Part shown: positions 1 through 11,500 of the stretch, one piece after another
How positions within the stretch are numbered: the first letter of the stretch is position 1
Layout of the letters: every line of letters begins with the position of its first letter
Assembly (NCBI GenBank): GCA_016946835.1
Contig: JACVTC010000013.1
Span: 1,015,001 to 1,079,000 of the forward strand
From: Neocallimastix lanati (nom. inval.)
Taxonomy: Eukaryota; Neocallimastigomycota; Neocallimastigomycetes; Neocallimastigales; Neocallimastigaceae
DNA length: 64,000 bases
Reading direction: 5' to 3'
The notes under the pieces: model-generated
The model's input: the letters and a program-made list of their open reading frames with translations, nothing else
The model's database searches: none
What the model was told of the DNA's origin: nothing
Position numbers and translations under genes: made by a program

Positions 1-348
1 GTACTTGAAAAATATAGCGGATCAATACCATTTGAAGATGAAGAAACTGGAAATGAAGCTGAGGAATTATTAGGAAAAGATATGACAGGAATGAATTCAA
101 TTCATATTGCATTAATGTCATTAGATATTGAGGATGAAAATGTTAAAATCGAAGTTAGAAAAAAAATTATTGAAGAATTAATACAGGTTATTATATTTTC
201 TTTAATAATACTAAAAATAACAAATAATAACAAATAATAAATAGCGAATAATAAATAATAATAGATAATAATAAATAATAATGATGATGATGATAATAAT
301 AAAAGTACAAAATAATAATAATAATAAATATACATGAATAAAAAAGTG

Positions 349-385
<37 letters not shown>

Positions 386-3300
386 CGTTAAAAAAAAAAA
401 AAAAAAAAAAAAAAAGAAATAAATATCTAATATCTAAATAAGAAAAAAAAAATTTTTTTTTTTTATTACAATATATAAAATATTAATAATACTTTAAATC
501 ATCTTTATATATATTAAAAAAAGAATTAATCATATATAATTTTTAACAATATTAATATAACAATTTTTATTATATATATATATATTTTATTCAAATCATT
601 AAATATTTAATTTTAAATTATATTTTAATTTTTTTTTATTATTTCTTTATTAAGGCTCTTCCTAATGATATTGATTTAAGTATTTATCGTTGGGGAAATA
701 ATAATACCACACTTCATTTAGCATCATTCTTAGGAGAACGATCTATTATTAATAAAATATTAAATAAAGGAGAAAATCCTTCTTTTACTAATGATTTAGG
801 AAAAACTTCAATTGATGTTGCAGCAGATTATGAGCTTTCAGATTATTTGAACGAAATCAATGAAGAATTAATTGAGAAAAAAAGAGAAGAATTAAAAAGA
901 AAAGAAAGTTTACTGAATACCTTAAAAAAATGTGAAGATATTGAGACAACACTTAATCAGAATAAGCAAGAAAAATTAGCAGCTGAATCCAAAGTAAAAA
1001 TTGAAAACAAAGAAATAAATAATGAAAATAATAACAATAATACTAAAATAGAATCCATGAAAGCCATGGAAGAAAAGATAATAAAAGAAGAAATAATTAG
1101 TGATAATAATTCCGATAAAAAAAATGACAATAAAGATATTCAAAATTCTAATGAAACAATTACATGTGAGAACTCAAACCCTTTTGACTCAAATGTCGAA
1201 AGTTCTTCTAATAATACCATTAATAATACAAATGATTCAAATCTACAAATTAATTCAGGGGACAAAGATATTAAAGAAGAAATAAAAGAAGAAGAAATAA
1301 AAGAAGTAAAGGAAGAAATAAAGGAGGAAAAAAAGGAAGAAGAAAAGAAAGAAGAAGTAAAGAAAGAGACAAAAGAAGAAGAGAATAATGAAACGGATAA
1401 AAGTTCTATAGATAGATCCAAATTTTCAAATTTGATTGATATGGATATGATTAATAATTTAATTAATTCACAAGCTATATATATGAATGCTGATAATAAT
1501 ATACAAGAAGAAGAAGAAGAAGATGATGATGATGATGAAGAGGGAGAAGAGGAAGAGGATAATGAAAATATAGATGAATCAAAAATTAATATTAATATTA
1601 ATAAGAATACTAGTGATAATATGGAAAATAATAATAATAATAATAATAATAACAAAGACAATAAAAATAATAATATAGATTCTGTTATCTCAAAAGCTAA
1701 TACAGAAATTAACAGAAACAGCAATACCAATAATATTAAAGCAACTGTCGAAAAAATTAATTCAAACGGATCAAAACCAGAAGTGAGTAATAATAATATT
1801 AGAAATCAAATACCCACAGAATCGGTAGCCTCTAAAAAGAATATATTTGAAAATAATAATCTTAATCATGAAGTCAATAAAGTTAAGGAAAATAAAATTT
1901 CCTCAACCTCCTTTAATACTGCCAAAGAAAATTTTGCTAATAGTTCAAAATCTTATAATTCTTCTAAAGAATTCGATACCGTTAAAACAGAAATAATGGC
2001 TCAAAATAATAATAAAAGTATTAAATCTATTATTAATAACATAAATAATGCAAATGATAACAATAATAAATTACAAAGAAATGAAAAGAATGTAATTTTA
2101 GAAAAAGATGATACCAAGGTAACTATGACCAATATTAATAAAAATAATTATTTGGAAAAAGTAAAGGAACAACCAATAGAAAAATCAATTCAAAATTCAA
2201 ATGAAATTATTAGTAATAATAAAAATACTAATTCTCTTAGTAAAGCAATTTCAATAACAGAAAAGACACCAGATGAATATAAAAAAGGTCTTAGTGGTAG
2301 TATTAAAGAAGCAATATCTAAATATAATAATAGCAATAGTATTAATATCACACAAACTACTAATGAACCTATTAAGCTTCGTGAAACCATAAAAACTGTT
2401 AAAATAAATGAAAAAAGTGAAAATGGTAATGATCATATTAAATATTTTATATATATATAATATTTAAAATAATAATAAATTAATATTAATATGTATATAT
2501 ATTTAATAATAAATTTTTATTAATTAATTAATAATATTATATTTAATTTTATTTTATTATATATCCTGATATATTTGTTTATAATAATTATTTAAAATTA
2601 ATATTGATAAAATAAAAAAAATTTTTTTTCTTTTTAGTTGAATCCACTATTAAAAAGGATATCAAACCAAATGTAAATGAATTAAATGGTTCAGTTAAAA
2701 AAAGAGAAAGAGACATCTCAAAACTTATTCAGGCCTTTAATCAGACACCTAATTCATCTAGTGAAAATGCTAAAAATTCATTTTCAAAACAAAATATTAT
2801 TGCTAAAGAGACAACAGTCCCAACGTCATCGTCACCATCATCATTATCAACCTCAACAGAAAAAAAGATTAATAATATACCATCAACTACCGTATCTCAT
2901 ATTAATACTTTAAAATCTGCCATTGACAATAAATCGGAGCCAATTTCTCCTGAAAATAAATCAGAATCCATTTTAAATAAAGATAAACTTCACAAATCCA
3001 TAGAACCTTCCGGTAAAGGAAAAGAAATGAGTAAAGTACAATTATTAAGTTCGAAATTTTTATCCAATGTTGCTCAAAATACGGACACGGAAGTCAGCAA
3101 TAATACAAATGTTGAACCTGTTATTAAGAAAGTTGATGAATCCAAAAATATTAAGGCAGAAGAGCCAGTTTCATTGAAAACTAATAATAATATTACCGAA
3201 AAGGTAGAAATTAAGCCAAAAACTTCCTTTGAAAATACTATTTCATCAGATAACAAATTAAAAATTATTGAAAAACCTAATTTGAATATTATTAATAGAA

Positions 3301-6300
3301 AGAAATCTGAAAGTAAAATTGATGCTATTAAGAATTCTCTAATTAACAATATGAAAGAAGAAAAACCTAAAGAAAATATTAATATTAAGAACGGTAGTAA
3401 AATTGATGCCATTAAAAATTCACTAGCTAATAATAATAAAGAAGAAGAAAAGCCAAAGGAAAACATTGATATTAAAAACACTGTTAAGATTGATACTATT
3501 AAGAATTCACTATCCAATAATACTAAAGAAGAAGAAAAGCCCAAAGAAACCATTGATATTAAAAGTACCAGTAAAATTGATGCTATTAAAAATTCACTAG
3601 CCAATAATACTAAAGAAGAAGAAAAACCAAAGGAAATCATTGATATTAAAAGTACCAGTAAAATTGATGCTATTAAAAATTCACTATCCAATAATACTAA
3701 AGAAGAAGAAAAACCAAAGGAAACCATTGATACTAAAAGTACCAGTAAAATTGATGCTATTAAAAATTCACTAGCCAATAATACTAAAGAAGAAGAAAAG
3801 CCAAAGGAAACCATTGATATTAAAAGCACTAGTAAAATTGATGCTATTAAAAATTCACTAGCCAATAATACTAAGGAAGAAGAAAAGCCAAAAGAAAATA
3901 TTAATATTAAAAGTACTAGTAAAATTGATGCTATCAAAAATTCACTTACTAATAGTAAAAAAGAAACACAGAAGGAAGAAATAAGCAATGAAAATGAAAA
4001 CAAAGAAAAACCAGGTGAATCTTTATCTCCACAAATTCAAAAAGAAGAAGAAAAAGAAGAAGAAAAAGAAAAAGAAAAAGAAAAAACAACCACAAAAGAA
4101 AAAGAAAAATCTGTAAATAATTCTGAAATTCATGAGAATTTGAATGATATCAATGATAATACTACAATTTCTATTTCTGATCTTACATTGAATGAATCTA
4201 ATGAAGAAAACAATAAATTATCCAATTCTTCAAAGCTTAAAGAAGTAAATAACTCTCTAACTTATATACATTTATACTTAACTATTATATTATATGAAAA
4301 TATTAATTATTATATCAACTTTTTTATTCAAATAAATATTAATAATATATAAATATAATTATTTATTTATTTATATATATATATAAAAGAAATCTAAATT
4401 AGAAGATGATTACACTTCTGTAAGTAAAAATAAAATTATTTGTTTATTTATTTTTACTAATTAATATTTTTTTTGAATTAAATTAACAAATAAATAATAA
4501 ATAAATAACATATAATATATTTTAAATTATATCAATATATATAAATAGGATGTAAAGCCAGATAATGACTTTGTAAGTATATATATATATATATATGAAA
4601 TATTAAAAGAAAATAGAAAAAAAATATTAATATACATATATAATATTTGTATTATTCATTATTTATTTATATATATGTAAACATTATTTAAATCATTAAT
4701 TTTTAATAAATTTTATAATTACTTATTAAATTGATCTTATCATTCCAAAAGTCTTTACAATTTGATTCTGTATGTATTTTAAATATTAAAACATTTCAAA
4801 ATAATAAGACATTATTTTTTTTTTGGTTTAATACTTATCAATAATACTATAATAAATTTTTTTTATTGTTTTATTATATATATAGTTATCATTAGATCTT
4901 CCTACTATAGCATCAGTAACATTATCTTTAGATGAAATCTTAGTTGCTCAAGATATGAACTTTAGTTCAATGTTTAGTGACTTTGATCTCAGTAAAAGTA
5001 ATACGGATAGTCCAATAAAAGATGTAAAAGCATCTAATAATACAGATTTAGATTTATCAGATAACACTTTATACAATAAAACTGAAAGTAACGAATCCAT
5101 TAATAAAACGGGTAATTCTTTAAAGAAACCCCTGGAACAAAAAGAAATTAAAAGTCAGAATAAAGTTGAAAGGAAAATTGATGAAAATAAAGAAAATTTG
5201 GTTGAAACCTCTGTAACTAAAAGGGAAAAAGATAAAGAAGCTAATTTAAATAAAAATACTTTAGAAAAGGTAGTTCCAAAAGAAAAAATGATTAACAAGT
5301 TAGTTTCATCTGAAAAAGAAAAAGTAGTAGATCAGAATAGATTAAAGGAAGATACTTCACCTAAAAATGAAAGTAGTAAAGAAAAGGAAATTCAAAAAGA
5401 AGTTAAAAAAGAAATAGTTATAGATAAAGGAATTAAAAAGGAAGAAGAAAAAGAAATTCATGTGGAAAAGAAAATAGATTCAAGAAAAGAAGATAATGTA
5501 AAAAAAAGTAATTCTGAAGAGATATCTCAAAATAATAATGAAGATGGAAATAAAATCTCTATAGAAAGTCAACCAAAGACATCCGAAAATGATGAATCAT
5601 TATCCTTGGATCCAGAAAAACCATCTGAAATAGTTGAATCAGATAATAATAATAATGAGGCTGCTGTTGTTGAAAAACAAAAAGATAAACATTCCAATAT
5701 GGTATTAAAAGAAAAATTATATGATGAACAAAAGAATCATAATAAGATTGGTTTAATTAAAAGTGCAGATTTATTAAATAAAAATACAATTATTTCATCA
5801 ATTAAAAAGACCAAAACAAGACAAAAGGGAGTACAATTTAAATCTTCCTGGAGTGGTGAACTTGAATCAACTAAAAGAATGTCTAAAGATCATCTCAATT
5901 ACATTTCAACCTCTAAAGGAAACTTTATTATTAAATTGAATAGAATGGATATAAAGTCTACTTGTCCAGTATTCTTCTCTGGAAATTTTGAAACCGATGC
6001 CATGTATACCATGTTCTGTGAATTCAAATGTGATGATGAAGTTTACTACACTACTAAACAATACCCTATCCATGGCAATAGCCCAACTATTTCAATGAAT
6101 GAGGATATTAATATTCCATTAACCTACGATCAAAATAACTTAGAAATTAATGTTATGATGATTAAGAAGTCACCAAACTTTATGCCACCTCAATTTCTTT
6201 CAAAATCATCCAAAAATAATTCTTCCTCAGGCATGTCTACTCTAACACGTACCATGTCCCATTCTAAAAAAACTATTCATCATCTTATGTTCTGGAAGAA

Positions 6301-7722
6301 AAGTAAAAATTCCGATGGTTTCAGCAGCGTCAATAGTGCCACCATGAATGGTGGTATGATGAATTACGGAGGATTTGAAGATATGAACGGTAATAACTTA
6401 TTATCCCAAAAGAATGATCTTCAATTTAGATCACTTACCTCCAACTCTTCAATATCTAAAATGTTTGCCTCCGATAGTAATGGCTCAAATACTCATGGAG
6501 GTAGTAGTCATCATGGTCGTAATCATCATCCATCTGTTAAAACTATTTTCAACAATACTAATAATAACACAAGTAGTTCAACGATTCCATCACCATCCAA
6601 TGGTTTATCTCGTGAATCTACAATGGATTGTATTACTGGTAGTAATACTAGCTTAAACTCTACCTATAGCACGAATACAAATGCGTCTTCATCATTATCA
6701 TCCCCTGATAACATTTTTGTTGCTGGTAAAATTATAATGGATTTAAAGGAACTTAAAGAACAGCATATGGGTGAATTAATTGACGATAAAAGATATGAAA
6801 TTTCACCACCAAAGCCAATAAAAAATAGTAACACAAATTCAGGTTAATAATAATATATAAATATATATATATTTATATATATATATATTAATGATATATA
6901 ATATTAAATAATATAATATTATTTACTATAATAATATTAATTTTTTTTTTGCTTTTATTTTTATTTTATTATAATTATTACTATTTAAAACAAAAGAATT
7001 ACCACCAGTTGGAAGTGTTCGTATTCGTAAGAAGGTTATGCAATGGGATGGTTTAGATGTACCATTAGTTATTCTCAATGGTAAATTAAATATGTCTGTA
7101 TTCTACATACCAGACTTTTCATATAAAGAAGTATGATATTAAATATATATTACAATGAGGATTTTATATATATATATATAGTTAAAAAAAAAAAAAAAAA
7201 AAAAGTAAAGAAAAATTAATTTTAATTTTATAATATACATATATATATAGGATTTATTCGTTCCAAAGACAATCTCCGATTGCCTTGATTGTGTTGATTG
7301 TCAACGTTGGCATGAAACAGAAACAAAATCAGGTTATTTGCTTCAAAAAGGAGGAGATGTTAATGTAATTTTTTTTTCATTTAAAAAAAAAAAAAAAACT
7401 TTATTTAATAATTATCAATTGAAGTTTTATATTAATTATTTAATGTAGAAAAAAAAAAAAAAAAAAAAAAAAAAGTTAAAAAAAAAAAATTTATTAAAAT
7501 TTTATATTAAAAATTTTAAATATTAAATATTCTATGATACATATAGGATTGGAATAGACGATTTTATCGTTTAATAGGAGAAAAACTTATAGCTTTTGAT
7601 TCAGAGGTAAATATTAATAAATATTAATTTATAATAATATACTAATAATATAATGAACTAATATACAAAAATCTTCGAAATAAAATAAAAAATTATGCTA
7701 TACATATCCTTTTTTTTTAAAA

Positions 7723-7753
<31 letters not shown>

Positions 7754-8148
7754 TAAAATAACAATAAAATAAATAATAAAATTAAAATTATTAATAGGCA
7801 TCCGAAAATAAAGCTACTATTGATTTAACTCAATGTAAGTTTATCAATCTACTTCTACCTGATCCACAAAATAATCAATTTATCAATGAAACTCTACCAA
7901 ATGGTGAAGAATATACCACAATCGTATGTTTAAATCCTTCGGCATGTACTAATGAAAATTATATATTTGAATTAGTATTTAAAGATGATGATGCTATTGA
8001 ATTTAAATGTGAATCATTAGAAGATATGAATGCATGGTGTAAAGAACTTCAAATTGTTGTTCAAGAATGGGAAGATTTCCAATATCCAAATTGGTGGACT
8101 GAAATATTAAATTATAAGGAGGAAATTCAAAATAAAGAAGAAAACTAA
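1..8148 (+). CDS. Ankyrin-repeat / anillin (Bud4)-like protein with C-terminal PH domain, 5' partial
   Basis: The gene enters from upstream and ends at TAA 8146-8148. Traced exons: 1-186, 655-2425, 2638-4244, 4390-4419, 4549-4572, 4752-4769, 4886-6842, 6997-7130, 7251-7364, 7547-7606 and 7798-8148, all with GT-AG introns. They join in frame into about 2083 aa within the window. The second exon opens with an ankyrin unit (TTLHLASFLGE, then LGKTSIDVA). About 1200 residues of Lys/Glu/Asn/Ser-rich sequence follow. From about nt 5820 there is a folded region resembling the C2-like part of an anillin homology domain (SWSGELESTKR; FIIKLNRMD). A PH domain ends the protein (SGYLLQKGGDVNDWNRRFYR, with a conserved Trp near DMNAWCKEL). 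Anillin and Bud4 proteins tie septins, actomyosin and Rho to the division site, so a cortical or septal scaffold role is inferred. The fusion to ankyrin repeats is unusual. The PH domain is clear; the anillin assignment is moderate. Confidence 0.7.
3312..3970 (+). repeat. About 81-bp tandem coding repeat, 8 copies
   Basis: This lies inside the third exon of the anillin-like gene. Eight in-frame copies of a unit of roughly 27 residues begin with SKIDAIKNSL and are followed by an acidic/basic linker (KEEEKPKE). The third copy has diverged (VKIDTIKNSL) and the last is truncated. Spacing is near 81 bp and the middle copies are almost identical, which suggests recent expansion by unequal exchange. 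Each SKIDAIKNSL could form a short amphipathic helix; no function is known to me. Confidence 0.9.
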
Positions 8149-8154
8149 ATTATT

Positions 8155-8193
<39 letters not shown>

Positions 8194-8505
8194 TTTTATG
8201 ATTATTATTATAAAATAATAAATAGAGTTTTTTTATTTATATATTTTATCTATAAATACTATATTAATTATCCTAATACCTTTTTTTTTTTAAACATTGT
8301 ATATTTTATTTTAATAATTAAGAATATAGATACATTTTATAAAAATATTATATTATTTAATATAATTATATTTATTCTTTTATATTTATATGATTTATAC
8401 AATGTATAAAAAAAATATATATATTCTATCTGAAATTTTTTTTTAATTTATATATTCTAAAAAAAAAAAAAAAAACTATCTTAACTTTTATTTTTTATTT
8501 AACTA

Positions 8506-8559
<54 letters not shown>

Positions 8560-8644
8560 CATTTAGAAAAAATATATTATTTATAATGATTGGGATTTTA
8601 TTTATAAAATATTGATAAAATAATCAAATATTATACTATTAGAT

Positions 8645-8689
<45 letters not shown>

Positions 8690-8880
8690 TATATATATAT
8701 ATATAGAATTTTGCCTAATATAATATAATTTTAAATTAAAAAAAAAAAAAAAAAAAAAGTAGAATAAATATAAATCATTAAAAATTAATAAAATGTTTAT
8801 ATTTTTTATTTTTTCTTTATTTTTTTTTCCTTTAATAGTATATATATTAATATATTTATAGCTTTAATTAATTACAATTA
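8149..8880. other. 3' flank with poly-A/poly-T tracts, no gene seen
   Basis: Downstream of the anillin-like stop. It holds a poly-T run of about 30 nt (8159-8190) and poly-A runs near 8510-8555, 8653-8687 and 8738-8758 in an almost pure A/T background. I see no ORF with protein-like composition and no RNA gene. Confidence 0.7.
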
Positions 8881-8884
8881 TTAT

Positions 8885-9165
8885 TAAATTTTACATTAAG
8901 GTTATTAATTAATGGACCAGCAAATCATTTGTATTAATATATTTTAATTGAACATGTTTATTTAATATATTTTCATTGTTGAAATCAAACACTAATATAT
9001 CTAAGCTTTGGGTTTAAATAACCTGCTTCAATGCTACTTTTGCTTGCTTTATTATCTGTGAATATTTCTATAGTTTCTGTTTTTCCAAATAATTCTTCAT
9101 GTAGATTTTTAATTGGTGTCCGTTTAAATAATTTGTCTTGAAGTAGATTTTCTGTCATTTGGATT
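8885..9165 (-). pseudogene. Ty1/copia RNase H relic
   Basis: Read on the minus strand, this stretch translates with a few stops and one frame change into a copia-type RNase H C-terminus. An IEIFTDNKAS block (the conserved DNK) is followed by GYLNPKLRYI at the usual spacing. In another frame HVQLKYINTNDLLA corresponds to the conserved 'L.YI.T...LAD' end of the domain. No LTR or other domain is attached. It is a short, old remnant, unrelated by position to the intact-looking copia at 36-42 kb. Confidence 0.55.
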
Positions 9166-9179
9166 ACTATTTTTTTTTA

Positions 9180-9425
9180 TAACAACGAGGAAATTGTTCT
9201 GGGACGGTCTTCTTCAATAATTTTGGAGGCTATAGCAACACGAACATCGAATTTATATCCATATCTGGCACTAAGTATCCATAAGAAACCAATGCTAAAT
9301 TCAAGACATTTGAAGTTGACCATTAGGTAGTCTCTAGTCTTATCAAATTTATTTTTCTTATAAGCCTTATAGTAATACTAGATTGGACAATTAGTTTTCT
9401 AAATGCTTTCTTTTCCGTAGTCATT
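9180..9425 (-). pseudogene. LINE C-terminal relic
   Basis: The minus-strand translation contains GFLWILSARYGYKFDVRVAI. This resembles GFNWILRLRAGYKYNTTIAI in the LINE at 14.54-14.60 kb, downstream of its RT. The two therefore look like copies from related non-LTR elements, here truncated to the C-terminal end and in opposite orientation. Stops interrupt the frame. It directly abuts the copia RNase H relic. Confidence 0.5.
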
Positions 9426-9842
9426 GTTTTAAAATATAAAAAGGAATATTGATATTCATAAAATTATTTTACTTTTATTTACGTTAAATATATTAAAAAC
9501 TATTATTTATATTTAAAGGGTAAATATAAATAATAAAGGTCACTTTACAAATACTTTAATAAGTAATAAAGTGGTCTCGTTTGTATAAATTTTTCTTTAA
9601 ACTAGTGTGTTCAGAGAGAAATTTATCACAAGTGTATGCAAAAATTTTTATAGATTTAATTTTTAATTTAATTTAAATTTATGAAAGTAAAAAATGAAGG
9701 TAAAAAATAAACCTAAATAATAATAATAATAATAATAATAATTAAAAATAATAAATAATAAAAAAAGGCCTTTGATTTTATAATTACATATAATGGATTA
9801 CGCTAGGAATATATCCTTGTAAGGGTTTTATTTCGCCGAGTT
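9426..9842. other. Non-coding stretch between relics
   Basis: AT-rich sequence with a short (AAT)n run near 9717-9742 and a small inverted motif around 9538-9585 ('gtcactttac' against 'taaagtggtc'). No coding potential is seen. It ends in the 'tttcgccgag' sequence beside the left arm of the TIR element. Confidence 0.5.
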
Positions 9843-10154
<312 letters not shown>

Positions 10155-10329
10155 CCCACTCTCTAAAAAATTCTTTAATCATTATTCTATTTATTTACTT
10201 AATCTCTTTTTAAAAATAATTTTAACTATTAATAAATTATAATTAAGTACGATAGAATTCAATTAGTCAATTTTCAGTCATTTATTAATAATTTATTATT
10301 AATTAATAATTTTAATATTTAAATCATTT
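10155..10329. other. AT-rich spacer
   Basis: Short A/T-rich spacer between the TIR element and the next relic. Nothing recognisable. Confidence 0.5.
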
Positions 10330-10528
10330 AAACATTTCAGCCTTAATTTAATGAAATCATTTCTAACACTTTCTTTTTTTTTTAATAGAGTTTCCATATT
10401 TTTGTAACATTTAACTAAAGCCTTGAATTCCTCAGTCCGTGTTAATTTTTTTTTTTATAAAAAAAAAATTCCAATCTTAGTCAATCAATTATTTGGATTC
10501 TTTTTCTTGAAATTCTGGATAATAATTG

Positions 10529-10569
<41 letters not shown>

Positions 10570-10735
10570 TAAATAATGTTTTTAAGTATTTATTAAAAGA
10601 TTCTGAAGCATTATTTGCAATATGCTCAATATTATCACAATAATTCCAATTTTCAATTACATAGCTAATAGATAGATTTTTTTTTTAAAATATTCTAAAA
10701 AGTCCAAAAATTGATCCTAATTATATTCTTGACAT
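10330..10735 (-). pseudogene. Possible transposase relic (MULE-like)
   Basis: In minus-strand frames interrupted by poly-T/A runs, pieces such as ENWNYCDNIEHIANNASESF and NKYLKTLF can be read. These resemble the '..NNA.E.FN..L' segment near the end of Mutator-like transposases. A Lys-rich helical piece follows. No catalytic triad is visible and the reading is broken. The assignment is tentative. Confidence 0.3.
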
Positions 10736-11079
10736 TCCCCCTGTGGAGCGTACCACTAGAAATAGTGTCTCTAAGGGGGTATTACTATCAGTATTTCCCT
10801 TGGTATAAGGAATGATAGTTCATATAGAATATTAATATTAATGATCAGTCTGTAGAAATATAGAAATTTAGTTTACCGATTTCATTTCATTTTTATTTCT
10901 GTTGTAATCAAAGTTTTTGTTTCTAGTTTTTTATCATGAAGGATCTTGGAACTATTTAATTTTTTTTTCTTTACTAACTTTTTTATTTCTTTTATCTTTT
11001 GTTTATTATTATCTTTTTTATATTTATATATTCATATATACTTTTATATTTAATATTTTTTATATATACTTTATATTTG

Positions 11080-11114
<35 letters not shown>

Positions 11115-11500
11115 TATACATATATATATATATTTAGTGTCTTGTCTGAGCCAGGTAAGTATAACTTTTTTTTTCTTTTTCTTTTTATTATAAATTTCTC
11201 TGTTCCTTTATCTTTCTTCTACTTATGAATGAATCGAGTAATTATCTTTCCTTTCTTCTACTTTACTGATTATTATTGTGTTAATGTTTTATTATCTATA
11301 TTCTTTTACCTTATATGAATTCTTACTTTAAAATATTTCCAGTTTAATACATTAATCCTACATCAAAATTTGATCTATTATTCTCAGCAATACTCAAACT
11401 TCAATGATATGTTATACGAAAAAAAAAATATTAAGAACAAACTTGCCTATAATTATTTAATCTTCCAGCTTATTTTTTAGTTATAATTATTACAAATTTA
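10736..11500. other. Unassigned stretch with a GC-richer island
   Basis: 10736-10830 is clearly less AT-biased than its surroundings (ccccctgtggagcg; taagggggtattac) but has no long ORF. Near 11136-11165 is 'gagccaggtaagtataac', which fits a strong 5' splice site. Poly-T (11078-11108) and A/T filler follow. It could be the 5' end of the LINE that follows, but I cannot show this. Confidence 0.3.

Noticed and set aside
3074-4003. 309-codon ORF opposite the anillin-like gene
   Set aside because: Antisense shadow of the SKIDAIKNSL repeat; periodic for the same reason.
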